Below are positions 34,689 to 43,888 of a stretch of DNA of 64,000 nucleotides, piece by piece. The DNA lies in assembly GCA_021776335.1 (NCBI GenBank), contig JAJFGB010000007.1, positions 372,001 through 436,000 of the forward strand, in the 5' to 3' direction. Position 1 is the first letter of the stretch; each line of letters opens with the position of its first letter. The translations under genes were made by a program, and so were the position numbers. The stretch comes from Hyphococcus sp. Its GTDB lineage: Bacteria > Pseudomonadota > Alphaproteobacteria > Caulobacterales > Parvularculaceae. Under the pieces are notes generated by a model, which had not been told where the DNA came from, did no database searches, and worked only from the letters and a program-made list of their open reading frames with translations.

Positions 34689-35452
34689 TGACAGATGCTT
34701 TAGTTGGATTTACCGGCTTTGTCGGTAGCAATTTGCGAATGCAGCATCAATTTGATGCGCAGTATAATTCCCGGAATATTCAAGATATTGCCGGCGAGCA
34801 TTTTGAAACACTGGTGTTCGCAGGCGCACGCGCCGAGAAATGGAAGGCCAACGCCGATCCCGACGCGGATCGCGTCGGGATTGAAAAAGCAATTGATTGC
34901 GTGAAGCGAACAACAATCAATCGCCTTGTGCTCATTTCCACAATCGACGTATTGCCGCCAACTTCGGGCTTGGACGAAGATTTTGATTGCTCGACAGCTA
35001 GTACTCACGCCTATGGCGCAAACAGGTTTCATCTGGAGCAGGCGCTGTCCGACGCTTTTGAAAACATTCACATTGTCAGGCTGCCGGGACTTTTTGGGCC
35101 GGGACTGAAGAAGAATATCATTTTTGATTTTCTCAACAATAATATGCTGGAGAAAATCAATCCGGCGAGCGCCTATCAGTTTTATGATTTGACGCGGCTA
35201 TGGAGTGATATAGAGCGCATCATCAAACTCGATATTCCGCTGATTCATCTGTTTCCGGAGCCGATCCAGACGCAAGAGATCATTGATGGGCTGTTTCCGA
35301 ACGCCGTGGCCGGTGCAGACCCGGCGCCGGAAGCAAGATATGATTACAAGACGAAATATGATGATCTCTTTGGCGGCGCGCGCGGATATCTCTATGACGC
35401 CGTCGAAGTTCTTGACCGGCTCAGATCCTTTGTCGAAACTCAACGGAGTTGA
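34688..35452 (+). CDS. NAD-dependent epimerase/dehydratase-like protein
   Basis: A 254-residue extended short-chain dehydrogenase-like protein. The nucleotide-binding glycine motif is degenerate but visible as GFTGFVGSNL at residues 7-16. The strand LVLISTIDVLPP holds the usual Ser/Thr position, and the YGANRFHLEQ segment replaces the YxxxK motif (Y-G-A-N-R), so the catalytic lysine is missing. It may be a non-catalytic or altered member. It is translationally coupled to the upstream GT-C-like gene. Confidence 0.7.
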   Translation: MTDALVGFTGFVGSNLRMQHQFDAQYNSRNIQDIAGEHFETLVFAGARAEKWKANADPDADRVGIEKAIDCVKRTTINRLVLISTIDVLPPTSGLDEDFDCSTASTHAYGANRFHLEQALSDAFENIHIVRLPGLFGPGLKKNIIFDFLNNNMLEKINPASAYQFYDLTRLWSDIERIIKLDIPLIHLFPEPIQTQEIIDGLFPNAVAGADPAPEARYDYKTKYDDLFGGARGYLYDAVEVLDRLRSFVETQRS

Positions 35453-35545
35453 ATCAGCAATACAACGCCCGCGGGGAAGCAATATCACAATGACGCGTGC
35501 TCGCTGGCAAATATTGAGTACGCAATTTAGGGCCCATCAATCCAT

Positions 35546-36358
35546 ATGAAACTGTCTGTATCAAATATTGCCTGGAATGAAGAAGAGTCGGACGCCGTTT
35601 TCGATTTGCTCGCGCGGCTTGGCGTAGGTGGAATTGAAATCGCACCGACGAAAATATGGCCTGATTGGGCGGATGCGAGCCCTGAAGCGGCAAAGAGGGT
35701 TCGGGCTGATCTGGACAAGCGCGGCTTTGCTGTTCCGGCCTTGCAGGCAATATTGTTTGGGCGCCCCGAATTGAAAGTTTTCGGATCCGAGGCGTCGCAG
35801 GCTGCTTTACTCGACCATTTGGAACGGGTTGCCGCAATCGCTGATGCGTTCGGTGCAAAAGTGCTGGTTTTTGGGTCGCCAAAAAATCGCGATCATGGTT
35901 CTCTTGACGAAGAAGAGGCGTTTGAAAAAGGTGCGGCCTTTTTTCGGCGCGCTGGAGAACGTTGTGTGGCGTTTGACGTTTGCCTTTGTCTGGAACCAAA
36001 CCCAAAGAAATATGACTGTCGTTTCATGACAAACTGGCGTGATATTGCGCGTATGGTTGACCTTGTTGATCATTCGAATGTCGGTATTCACCTTGATGCT
36101 GCCTGTATCGCGCTTGAGGGAGATGATCCTGTCGCTGCCGTTAGGCAATGCGCCGGTGCGATTCGTCATTATCACGCAACCGAGCCTGATCTTGGCGGGT
36201 TTTCAAATCCGCAAATGCCTCATGGTTTATTAGGCGCTGCCTTGCGCGAGACGAACTATCAAAACTGGATTTCCATAGAAATGCGCCGCTCCGAAACGCC
36301 GCTTCAGCGTATTGAAACGGCTGTGCAGCATGTAAAGAGAACCTATGGCGGAGTTTGA
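35546..36358 (+). CDS. Sugar phosphate isomerase/epimerase-like TIM-barrel protein
   Basis: A 270-residue protein of the xylose-isomerase-like (AP endonuclease 2) TIM-barrel superfamily. Candidate metal ligands are the glutamates and histidines in GGIEIAP (near residue 31), LCLEPNPK (near 151), GIHLDAACI (near 180), HYHATEPD (near 211) and ISIEMRR (near 247). Its substrate is probably a sugar or sugar precursor of the locus. Its end overlaps the start of the next glycosyltransferase by 14 bases. Confidence 0.8.
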   Translation: MKLSVSNIAWNEEESDAVFDLLARLGVGGIEIAPTKIWPDWADASPEAAKRVRADLDKRGFAVPALQAILFGRPELKVFGSEASQAALLDHLERVAAIADAFGAKVLVFGSPKNRDHGSLDEEEAFEKGAAFFRRAGERCVAFDVCLCLEPNPKKYDCRFMTNWRDIARMVDLVDHSNVGIHLDAACIALEGDDPVAAVRQCAGAIRHYHATEPDLGGFSNPQMPHGLLGAALRETNYQNWISIEMRRSETPLQRIETAVQHVKRTYGGV

Positions 36359-37109
36359 AAAAACAGCGGCGGCGCCCGATAAGGCGCTTTTGTTTTCGAT
36401 CATCATGCCGGCCTATAACGAAGAAGGTGTTGTTGATGCAACACTTCAGGGGTTGGGCGATCATCTTGATGCCGAAGGGTTTGCTTACGAGATTATTGTC
36501 GTGAACGACAACAGTACTGACGGCACAGCTGCGGTGATAGATGCGGCTGCGGGGCGCAACGCCAACATCCGACGCTGCGATAATGATGGTCCGGGTGGTT
36601 ATGGAAACGCCATTCGATGCGGTCTGACGCAGTATCAGGGTGATGCAATGGTGATTGTCACAGCCGATGGGTCAGACGCGCCGAAGGATGTCGCAGCATA
36701 TTTCCACAAGATCGAGGAGGGGTATGATTGCGCCTTTGGATCGCGGTTCATCAAAGGCGCTGTGATTACGGATTATCCGCCGTTCAAATTCTTTATGAAC
36801 AGGGTCGCAAACAGATTGATCGGGATTTTTCTTGGATCCAAATATAACGATTTCACGAATGGATTTAAGTGTTATCGCCGTTGCGTCGTTGACGACATGC
36901 AGCCTCTATTGTCAGGGCAATTCAATATTACGATTGAGCTCGTCGTGAAGGCGGTGCTTGGCGGATGGCGATATGGGGTCGTTCCAACTGACTGGACGCA
37001 GCGTGACGCTGGCGAATCCAGTTTTAAGATATTCAAGCTTGTTAAACCCTATGCCGCAACATTTATATATTGCCTTACGGCTCATTACATCAGGAGCGTG
37101 AAGCGCTAA
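36345..37109 (+). CDS. GT2 family glycosyltransferase (dolichol-phosphate mannose synthase-like)
   Basis: A 254-residue soluble GT-A glycosyltransferase. SIIMPAYNEE and IIVVNDNSTDGT mark the nucleotide-sugar-binding half. TADGSDAP replaces the DxD metal motif, and GSRFIKG follows. A C-terminal hydrophobic stretch of about 15 residues could touch the membrane. The nearest well-known relatives charge polyprenyl phosphate with a sugar, which would feed the GT-C-like enzymes here. It is the last gene of the 32757-37109 plus-strand run. Confidence 0.85.
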   Translation: MAEFEKTAAAPDKALLFSIIMPAYNEEGVVDATLQGLGDHLDAEGFAYEIIVVNDNSTDGTAAVIDAAAGRNANIRRCDNDGPGGYGNAIRCGLTQYQGDAMVIVTADGSDAPKDVAAYFHKIEEGYDCAFGSRFIKGAVITDYPPFKFFMNRVANRLIGIFLGSKYNDFTNGFKCYRRCVVDDMQPLLSGQFNITIELVVKAVLGGWRYGVVPTDWTQRDAGESSFKIFKLVKPYAATFIYCLTAHYIRSVKR

Positions 37110-37170
37110 AGCGTTTTGCGATAAAAAAAATTAACTAGAGCCGTTCAGCGATTTAAGTTGAATGTGAATG
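37108..37170. repeat. Probable degenerate AGAGC-GTTCAGCG intergenic repeat
   Basis: In the 71-base gap between two convergent glycosyltransferase genes lies TAAAGCGTTTTGCGATAAAAA, followed by CTAGAGCCGTTCAGCGATTTA and AGTTGAATGTGAATGGCGC. Both halves resemble the AGAGCGTTTTGCG / GTTCAGCGATTCAAGTTGAAT dispersed repeats common in alphaproteobacteria. The short CGCT-AA-AGCG stem plus T-run could also end transcription of the upstream gene. Confidence 0.4.
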
Positions 37171-37180
37171 GCGCCAGAGA

Positions 37181-38224
37181 TTAGCTGCGCGTTACATCCT
37201 GGGCTGGCTCATTGAGGCTGCGTGTATCGCGCACATTGAGCTCGCGCTCATAATCCATTGTTGAGCTGTAACGTTCCCGCGCAATGTGGAAAACAGGCCG
37301 ACGATTTGTCGTTTCCAATATCTGCAGGAGATATTCACACATGACCGCCAATACGAGGCTGATGAAAAAGAAAAGTACTGACACCTGAAGAGATAACGTG
37401 GCCCAACCTGGCGCGACATTATCGGCCAAAATCCGCGTCAACACGATATAGATCGCATACACAATTGATGCGATGCTCATACCTACAGACAACAAGGAGA
37501 TCAGGCGAAGCGGACGCACTGACGTGGAAAATACAAGGTCAAGCGCCTTGATCAACGCCTGCAATCCAACTCGCCGATTCTTGGCGTCAGGTCGTTCTAG
37601 TCGTTGGTAATTTACTGAAGCGTAGCTATAGCCGGATAGGGCTGGCGCCAGCGCAAGCGTGCGGTGGAAGTCTCGCGATTCCAGCATGTAATTTAATACG
37701 CTTCGACTGAATACGCGGAATGTCGACATGGTTTCAGGCACATTGACATTGTTAAATCGCGCAACGGACCGAAGAAACAAGCGCGCCATGTGGTCGTAAA
37801 AACGCGTGCCCTCCACCCGATCATCCGACAGTCCATAGACGATTTCAGTTCCGGCAACTGCCTTGGCGACCAATTCCGGAATTATCGCAGGTGGGTCGAG
37901 TTTCAGATCCATCGTCACGATGAAATCGCCAATGGTTCGTTCTACGCCTGCGGCAAAAGCGGTGCTTTCATTTACACGTACGGAAAGTGCGCAATATTGA
38001 ATATTCTTGTGCGTCTCCAGCAAGGACGGGGCGAGCGCCGCCGTTTCGTCGGTGGAGGCGTTATCGATCAGAATGATTTCATAGTACTGAAAATGCTCTC
38101 TCAATACATTGGATAAAGCGTCCAATTTTTCCGGAAGCGTCTCTTCCGTATTTCGGAGCATACATACAACCGACACAAACACGTCCCGGCGCGACAGCGT
38201 TGAAATTGAAGACTTGTCACTCAT
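37181..38224 (-). CDS. GT2 family glycosyltransferase with C-terminal membrane segments
   Basis: A 347-residue protein with an N-terminal GT-A domain (VSVVCMLRN, IILIDNASTDET near residue 51, MDLKLDPP in place of DxD). Two membrane helices follow near residues 245-265 and 285-310, the layout of GtrB/ArnC-type polyprenyl-phosphate glycosyltransferases. It overlaps the upstream FAD-oxidoreductase gene by 8 bases, so the two are coupled. Probable role: transfer of a sugar to a lipid carrier on the cytoplasmic face. Confidence 0.82.
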   Translation of the reverse strand: MSDKSSISTLSRRDVFVSVVCMLRNTEETLPEKLDALSNVLREHFQYYEIILIDNASTDETAALAPSLLETHKNIQYCALSVRVNESTAFAAGVERTIGDFIVTMDLKLDPPAIIPELVAKAVAGTEIVYGLSDDRVEGTRFYDHMARLFLRSVARFNNVNVPETMSTFRVFSRSVLNYMLESRDFHRTLALAPALSGYSYASVNYQRLERPDAKNRRVGLQALIKALDLVFSTSVRPLRLISLLSVGMSIASIVYAIYIVLTRILADNVAPGWATLSLQVSVLFFFISLVLAVMCEYLLQILETTNRRPVFHIARERYSSTMDYERELNVRDTRSLNEPAQDVTRS

Positions 38225-39350
38225 CTAGGTCTAGCGTCCCTGATATCACGCGGAGAACATCAAATATGTTATCAATTTTTCCGCCGAGGATCGATATAAA
38301 CCTTTCCATAGCCGGGTCACGGTGGAATGCAATGGGGCGTGCATCGTCAATCTGCGTGTCTTCCAAGGTCGTTTTGATTTCGAACAGACTGTCTTCGTAC
38401 TCAGCATTTTCCAGGACCGGCAAATAACGTGCGGAATCGCGCAACATCCATTCATATCGTGGTGATTTTGCGTGCTCAGTCAGTACTTTGTCAGGGTCCA
38501 TGTCTGGCGCATCTTGTTCGTGCCATGTGAAATGGGGCGTGTATCGCACATGCGACAAGGAATGCGTGTTTCGAGCGGGAAATGGCATGGTTGAAAAGAA
38601 GGGACCGTCCATGACGGTAACACCGACATTTTCAAGTATTTCGGGAACACGGAGCAGGCAAATCTCCGTCACTTGATGTCGTAGACTAACGGGGCGGGTG
38701 CTTTTCTTGTCTGTGAATTGGTTCAAATTCGCATAGGTGGTGTTGAAAACCCAAGGCGCTGAGAGCGTTTCAGTGTTTTGGGCGGCGTCATCACCAACAG
38801 AAATGCGCGCTGTGATTTCATGCGCGCTGGCTTTTTCAACGTCGTCGACTTTTGTGTTGAGCCGAATATCGACACCGGCGGCGTTCAACTTACGTAAGAG
38901 AACGTCTCGAAGGGCTTTGGCGTCAAACGCGAATTCTTCACACTCATAAACCGCGCTAATCGTGCGTGATGAAAACAGCTTTTTCAGTTGTTTTTCAGGC
39001 GCACGCAGCGGCAGGTTAATCTGTCGGCAAAATCGTTCGAAATAGCTGCTGGTGACTTTGGATCCGTTTGCGGCGATTGCATAAAGGCAGGTAAAGCTGG
39101 AATCGATGCAGTCATCGTAAAACTCTCGAAACTCGATGAGGTTTTGAGCGCTGCTGGCGGCGGTCTGGAGACTCCGCGGATAGTGATATCCTGTATGCAC
39201 GCGCGCCTGATTGACATAGGACGCTCGTTGCAAAAGGTCGCTTTTTTGCTCGACCAGCGTCACCTTGTAATTATGCTGGGTGAGAAATAGCGCAATGACG
39301 CAGCCGTAAAAGCCGCCGCCAATGACAAGAGCGTCCACTTTATCTGTCAT
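38217..39350 (-). CDS. FAD-dependent oxidoreductase (DAO-like) of the glycan locus
   Basis: A 377-residue protein with an N-terminal FAD-binding Rossmann motif (VIGGGFYGC, residues 9-17, with the acidic end in VTLVEQK). It also has the RVHTGYHYPR segment near residue 50, seen in amino-acid-oxidase-like proteins of polysaccharide clusters. A mixed alpha/beta substrate domain follows. The substrate is unknown; oxidation of a sugar or amino sugar is an inference from context. It is coupled to the GT2 gene downstream through an 8-base overlap. Confidence 0.8.
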   Translation of the reverse strand: MTDKVDALVIGGGFYGCVIALFLTQHNYKVTLVEQKSDLLQRASYVNQARVHTGYHYPRSLQTAASSAQNLIEFREFYDDCIDSSFTCLYAIAANGSKVTSSYFERFCRQINLPLRAPEKQLKKLFSSRTISAVYECEEFAFDAKALRDVLLRKLNAAGVDIRLNTKVDDVEKASAHEITARISVGDDAAQNTETLSAPWVFNTTYANLNQFTDKKSTRPVSLRHQVTEICLLRVPEILENVGVTVMDGPFFSTMPFPARNTHSLSHVRYTPHFTWHEQDAPDMDPDKVLTEHAKSPRYEWMLRDSARYLPVLENAEYEDSLFEIKTTLEDTQIDDARPIAFHRDPAMERFISILGGKIDNIFDVLRVISGTLDLDE

Positions 39351-39410
39351 GGGGGTTCACGACGATGGCCTGGACCGATCTCCGGCGCTCAGTTATTTCC
39401 AGCGGGAGTC

Positions 39411-40760
39411 TCATGCCTGTTCCTGAGGGCCCCCAAGCCATTTCGGCAGAAGTAAGCTTGGGAGGCGAATGACCAAAACAGATGACAAAACCATCATCAA
39501 AGCGGTTTTGCCAGCGATGTTAACGACACCGCCGATCGTGCCGAGCACGCCAACAAGAAGAAACTGATTCAGTGCCATTAAAATGATCGCCATATAAATC
39601 AATCGAAATCGAGCATTGCCGATAGAAAGTGCGTAAGGAACCGTCAAAATGCAATATACCATTCGATAATCCCAACTACTGCCGGCAAAAAAAGTTATTA
39701 CATAGATCAATGCGCCGACCAGAAACATGCTTTCGCGCAAAGTATCCGTTGAAATGCCCCGGTCGGTGATGCCAATCATAGTTGCAATACGTTCCCGGAA
39801 CATAAACATCAGCGCGATACTGGCAGCAAGTGCGCTGTTGATCATCGCAAGGCTCATTGGCAATGAGGGCAGGCGTTCATTGGACAAAAAAGCCAGCACC
39901 CCAGACCCATATGACATTGCGCCCGCAGTGTGCGTATTCCCGACGCCCAATATTAGTTCGTTGAAAAAAATTACAAAATAAAAGAGAAACGAGACTGACG
40001 CGATTAATGCGTAGCGAACCCGCCACAATAGCGCTTTCGAATTTTCGAACCGGCTGAACAAAGCAACCCCTGCCGCAATCGGATAGAGCTTCAATATGCT
40101 TGCGCATATAATAAGGCCCACGCGCATGCCCCTGTTCGACGTTACCAGGGCCGTTAAAACTATTGAGAATATCAACAGATCATTATTGCCGCGTTCTATA
40201 CCCATCAATACGGCGCCGGATATAGCGACAAGAGCCAACCCCCATGATGGAAAGCGATATAGGAGATAGGCGACGCCGCCCAAAAAGATTGCGATGTAAG
40301 TTGAGACAAACGCAATAAAATTCGCCTCAACGTCAAGAGCAAAAATTTTCGCAATGAACAACCAAATAGCGGGGTAGTTAACAGTTCGCCCCCAGGGGTC
40401 ACCCGGATTTTCGAGATAGGGATCAACACCACTCTCAAGCGAAATCAGTGCGCCCTGCACCGTACGCAAATCCGCCAATGGCGGGGTCATAGTGTCAACG
40501 TAAATCAATGACCAGCCGTCGACCCAACCCAATGACGAAACAGCGACCGCGATAAAAACATAGAATGCGACGACGAACAGGAGTGACCATTTATCCCTGG
40601 CGGATAAGACTGAAAGCGCATTTGAGGCTGTTTGAAGCTTGATCATATAAGAAAAAGATCGCACCAGACGCCAGGCAATTCGGCTATGTATATTTAGTTT
40701 CGAATCCGGTGGCCTTCCCAAATGAAAATATGCGTCCAGTAGTCTGGCGTCATTATACAT
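39411..40760 (-). CDS. GT87-like (DUF2029-type) polyprenol-phosphate-dependent membrane glycosyltransferase
   Basis: A polytopic protein with about ten membrane segments. The frame extends to a GTG at 40844, but I prefer the ATG at 40760 (449 residues), because the extra 28 residues contain nothing conserved. Family-like blocks are NYPAIW, the IERGNNDLLIF loop and ILKLYPIAAGV, which resemble GT87 mannosyltransferases that take sugars from a lipid-phosphate donor. It lies in the minus-strand run that also carries the flippase. Donor and acceptor are unknown. Confidence 0.75.
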   Translation of the reverse strand: MYNDARLLDAYFHLGRPPDSKLNIHSRIAWRLVRSFSYMIKLQTASNALSVLSARDKWSLLFVVAFYVFIAVAVSSLGWVDGWSLIYVDTMTPPLADLRTVQGALISLESGVDPYLENPGDPWGRTVNYPAIWLFIAKIFALDVEANFIAFVSTYIAIFLGGVAYLLYRFPSWGLALVAISGAVLMGIERGNNDLLIFSIVLTALVTSNRGMRVGLIICASILKLYPIAAGVALFSRFENSKALLWRVRYALIASVSFLFYFVIFFNELILGVGNTHTAGAMSYGSGVLAFLSNERLPSLPMSLAMINSALAASIALMFMFRERIATMIGITDRGISTDTLRESMFLVGALIYVITFFAGSSWDYRMVYCILTVPYALSIGNARFRLIYMAIILMALNQFLLVGVLGTIGGVVNIAGKTALMMVLSSVLVIRLPSLLLPKWLGGPQEQA

Positions 40761-40895
40761 CTTTTTCTGGTGTTTTGGGCATTTAATACCCGATCCCCAA
40801 AATGCAATTGTGCCGGTTATTTGTGGCGCAGCGGGCGTTTGCACGCGGCAGTGGAATTGAATGGTTGCTTTTCTCGTTGAACAGACGATCGTATT

Positions 40896-42344
40896 TTAGT
40901 TAATCGATGCGTTCTTGGCGTTAGAGAGAGACTTGATCGCGGGAATGAATTTTCCGTCAAAAGCCGCGCTCGCAAGCATGATCAGTCCACAGAACGCTGC
41001 TGCGATAATTGGCGGCGGGCTGGCGGCAAGGATAATAATAACAGCGAGGGCCCCGGCAAGAAGGTGGCGAATGATGGGCGCCAGCGGCGGGCGCACCGCA
41101 AGGCCTTGCGTCCGCAGCCAGGCGAAAACCCAGATCGCGCCATTTGCGATGACCACGGCAATTGCAGCTCCATAGGCGCCCATGCTGGGCGCCAGCGTGA
41201 ATGTTAAAAGGATCGCGGTGACGGCGCCGATAATCTGTGACGCCAATACGGAGGTCTGGCGATGGGCGGCGACCAGAAGCCATCGTGCATTGCCCGATAT
41301 GACCTCAAATACGGTCATCCAGACCAATATTTTGAACGCAGGGCCTGCGCCCGCAAAATTCTCACCGAAGACGATTGTCATGAGCGGATCGCCAAGCGCC
41401 CAAAGCCCGAGGCTTACAGTTATGCCCGCCCAGGCCGTCACCCGCATCGACGCGTTCATCAAGCGTTGCAATGCTTCCGGATTTTTGTGCAACAATCTTG
41501 AAAACAAGGGCAGCAGATTAAAATAGTAGACATAGCTGAACGTAATAACTGACGCGACGACGCGGTGGGCGGCGCCGAAAAAGCCGGCAGCTTCGGCGCC
41601 GGCCGCGATAGCGACAAAAAGAACGGGGCCATAAAAACCGACCGAATTGACAAAAGAAGAAGCACCCAGAGGGGCGCTGTCCTTTAGCAGTCCAATTGCG
41701 GGCTTGAACCCGTATGCCGGGCTTTCCGCATGGAGGTTCACTCTCGCGGATATGGAAAAAAACAAAGCGAGGGCAGCCATAGCTGCAATTTCGGCCAGGC
41801 CAATCATCGCAACGCCATTGCTGGCCGGCGCCAAAAGAAAAATCGCGCCAAGAAATACGATCATCTTCAAGAATGGCGCAAATGCGGCGTACCCCATTTT
41901 CTCGTGCGCCTGAAACAACCATTCATGGGCGAATGGCGCGGCAAACAGGCTGAGCGCAAAAAACCAGATCAGGCGCGGCGGCAACTCATCACTGGTGAAA
42001 CTTGAATAGGTCACGGCGAGCAGCGGGACGATCACAATGGCAATCAGCATGCGCGCGGATATCACGGCGCCAATGATGGATTTGAGGTTTTCCGTCCCTT
42101 GCGCAATCCGGCGCACCGCAATCGAACCCGTGCCAAGTTCGATAACCTTGTATCCAATGGCAGCCATGCCGACGACGGTTTCAACGGCGCCAAACTCTGC
42201 GACCGTTAGTATTCTTGCGAGATAGGCGAATGCGACAAAGCCCAGTACTTTTGACAACATCTGGCCGCCGGACAGCACGATATAGTCGCGAAACATGCGT
42301 CCAATCTGGAGATTCGCCAGGCGAGAGGAAATTGAAACACTCAC
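40896..42344 (-). CDS. Wzx-type oligosaccharide flippase
   Basis: A 482-residue MOP-superfamily membrane protein with about 12-14 hydrophobic segments. The N-terminus IVLSGGQMLSKVLGFVAFAYLARI is typical of polysaccharide flippases that move lipid-linked repeat units to the periplasmic face. Its GTG start overlaps the stop of the GT39-like gene (GTGA), so the two are co-translated. I see no clear Wzy polymerase next to it; one of the polytopic proteins nearby could take that role. Confidence 0.88.
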   Translation of the reverse strand: MSVSISSRLANLQIGRMFRDYIVLSGGQMLSKVLGFVAFAYLARILTVAEFGAVETVVGMAAIGYKVIELGTGSIAVRRIAQGTENLKSIIGAVISARMLIAIVIVPLLAVTYSSFTSDELPPRLIWFFALSLFAAPFAHEWLFQAHEKMGYAAFAPFLKMIVFLGAIFLLAPASNGVAMIGLAEIAAMAALALFFSISARVNLHAESPAYGFKPAIGLLKDSAPLGASSFVNSVGFYGPVLFVAIAAGAEAAGFFGAAHRVVASVITFSYVYYFNLLPLFSRLLHKNPEALQRLMNASMRVTAWAGITVSLGLWALGDPLMTIVFGENFAGAGPAFKILVWMTVFEVISGNARWLLVAAHRQTSVLASQIIGAVTAILLTFTLAPSMGAYGAAIAVVIANGAIWVFAWLRTQGLAVRPPLAPIIRHLLAGALAVIIILAASPPPIIAAAFCGLIMLASAAFDGKFIPAIKSLSNAKNASIN

Positions 42345-43813
42345 GGCGCCCGCCGATGATAGATGAATACTTCGCCGCCAGAGAGCGTGCCTGAAAAACG
42401 CGATGCAAGATCAAAATCTGCCTCAAGGCGATCGGCGATTTCGGGATATGTCGCAACCAAATGTGTTGGAAAGGCAACGACAATCCAAATGTCGTTATTG
42501 GCGTCAGTCGCTGCTTTAAATTCACCATAGGAAGAAATATGCGGCCATTCCGGGGCTAGATATCCGCCAAAGGGCAATTCTGCGAGCCCGACGGTCATGA
42601 CTGTTTCGCCGGGCTGTTGCATTCGCGCTATGTATGCTGCTGCGCCTTCAAATTCCTGTTTTGGCGCACCGTAGTTTTTGACGAGCAACGGCAGAGAGGC
42701 GAAGACCATCATGATCGAGCCAATAATTTTCAGTTTGGGCCCGTCCAGGGAGAGCCGTTTTAGCGCAGGGGCATATCTCGCTGTTGCATCAGCGACCCAA
42801 AAAGCCCCGTAAACAACACAGGCGACAAGAAACCCGATATCGATGAAGAAATAGCGTGGCCAAATGCGAAATGACGCAGCGGTTAAGATGATTACCGTCA
42901 TTGGTATATGAATTAAAAAGGGTATCGCGATCACAGGTGCATTGCGCGCCAGGCGCACGGCGCCGATTGCGGCGAAGGCCAAAGCGAATGGTACAGCTGC
43001 GCCAATAGCGCCGAAGCTGCGCAGTGTTTCAATAATCGTCCAAAGCGGATTTTGCCATTCTTCAACGCCGGGCCCGGTTTTGTTTTCCGACGGCGTGTCG
43101 TAAGCGCTGAATGTTTCGATCATATCCGGCGCCATTGGCGCATAAATGAGCAATGTAATGAAAACGGCGCCGCCAAACCCGATCAATGGTCCTTTTAACC
43201 AGGGCCAAATAGATATGTTTTTTTGTACGAAGACTTCACGATACCCAACCGCAAGTGCAGTGAGGCCTTGTGCGGTTAATAAAAAAGCGGCGGTTAGATG
43301 TATCATGAGCGCAGCTGCGGCAAAGACGGCGTAAAGCGCCCAGTCTGAAATGCGCTGTCGCTTCAGTGCGTAGCCCATGGACAGTGCAGATAGCGATGTA
43401 AATAGCAATAAGCCGGTATAGCCGCGGGCATTCTGGCTGAACCAGACGTGATGATATGAGACCGCGAGCAGCGCGGCTGACACGAGTGCGACCCATTTAA
43501 GGTTTGTAAAACGAATGAGACGCCAGACCGCCCAGATCGACAACACCCCCAAAATTGCAGCAGGCAGCCTGAGCGACCAGGGCGCCTCCCCAAGTAATCC
43601 CGTCGACGCTTTCGCCAGCCACGTATAAGCGAGGTGATTATTCATCGATCCAAAGGTGACAAGCAGGTCTGATACTGGTCTTCGAACAAATTCCGTCAGT
43701 GTGACGATCTCATCATACCAAAGCTCCTGATTGAGACCCCAGATACGCAACACGATCGCTGTCACAATGACTGCGACAAAGAGTATGGTTTCTTTGGTGA
43801 TTGATTCTTTCAT
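42341..43813 (-). CDS. GT39/ArnT-like membrane glycosyltransferase
   Basis: A 490-residue GT-C enzyme. The first periplasmic loop has LWYDEIVTL (residues 31-39), with the Asp-Glu pair expected to be catalytic, and NNHLAYTWLAKA. APWSLRLPAAILGVLSIW is characteristic of the PMT/ArnT superfamily, which uses polyprenyl-phosphate sugars. About ten membrane segments follow, with a C-terminal soluble part of about 90 residues. It is coupled to the flippase gene by a 4-base overlap. Confidence 0.85.
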   Translation of the reverse strand: MKESITKETILFVAVIVTAIVLRIWGLNQELWYDEIVTLTEFVRRPVSDLLVTFGSMNNHLAYTWLAKASTGLLGEAPWSLRLPAAILGVLSIWAVWRLIRFTNLKWVALVSAALLAVSYHHVWFSQNARGYTGLLLFTSLSALSMGYALKRQRISDWALYAVFAAAALMIHLTAAFLLTAQGLTALAVGYREVFVQKNISIWPWLKGPLIGFGGAVFITLLIYAPMAPDMIETFSAYDTPSENKTGPGVEEWQNPLWTIIETLRSFGAIGAAVPFALAFAAIGAVRLARNAPVIAIPFLIHIPMTVIILTAASFRIWPRYFFIDIGFLVACVVYGAFWVADATARYAPALKRLSLDGPKLKIIGSIMMVFASLPLLVKNYGAPKQEFEGAAAYIARMQQPGETVMTVGLAELPFGGYLAPEWPHISSYGEFKAATDANNDIWIVVAFPTHLVATYPEIADRLEADFDLASRFSGTLSGGEVFIYHRRAP

Positions 43814-43888
43814 CAGGTCCGGATCGTTTTACATTTATTGCGCGTATTCGCGAGTGCAGGAAAGGCGTCTTTCCCCTCAATTGCGGCG

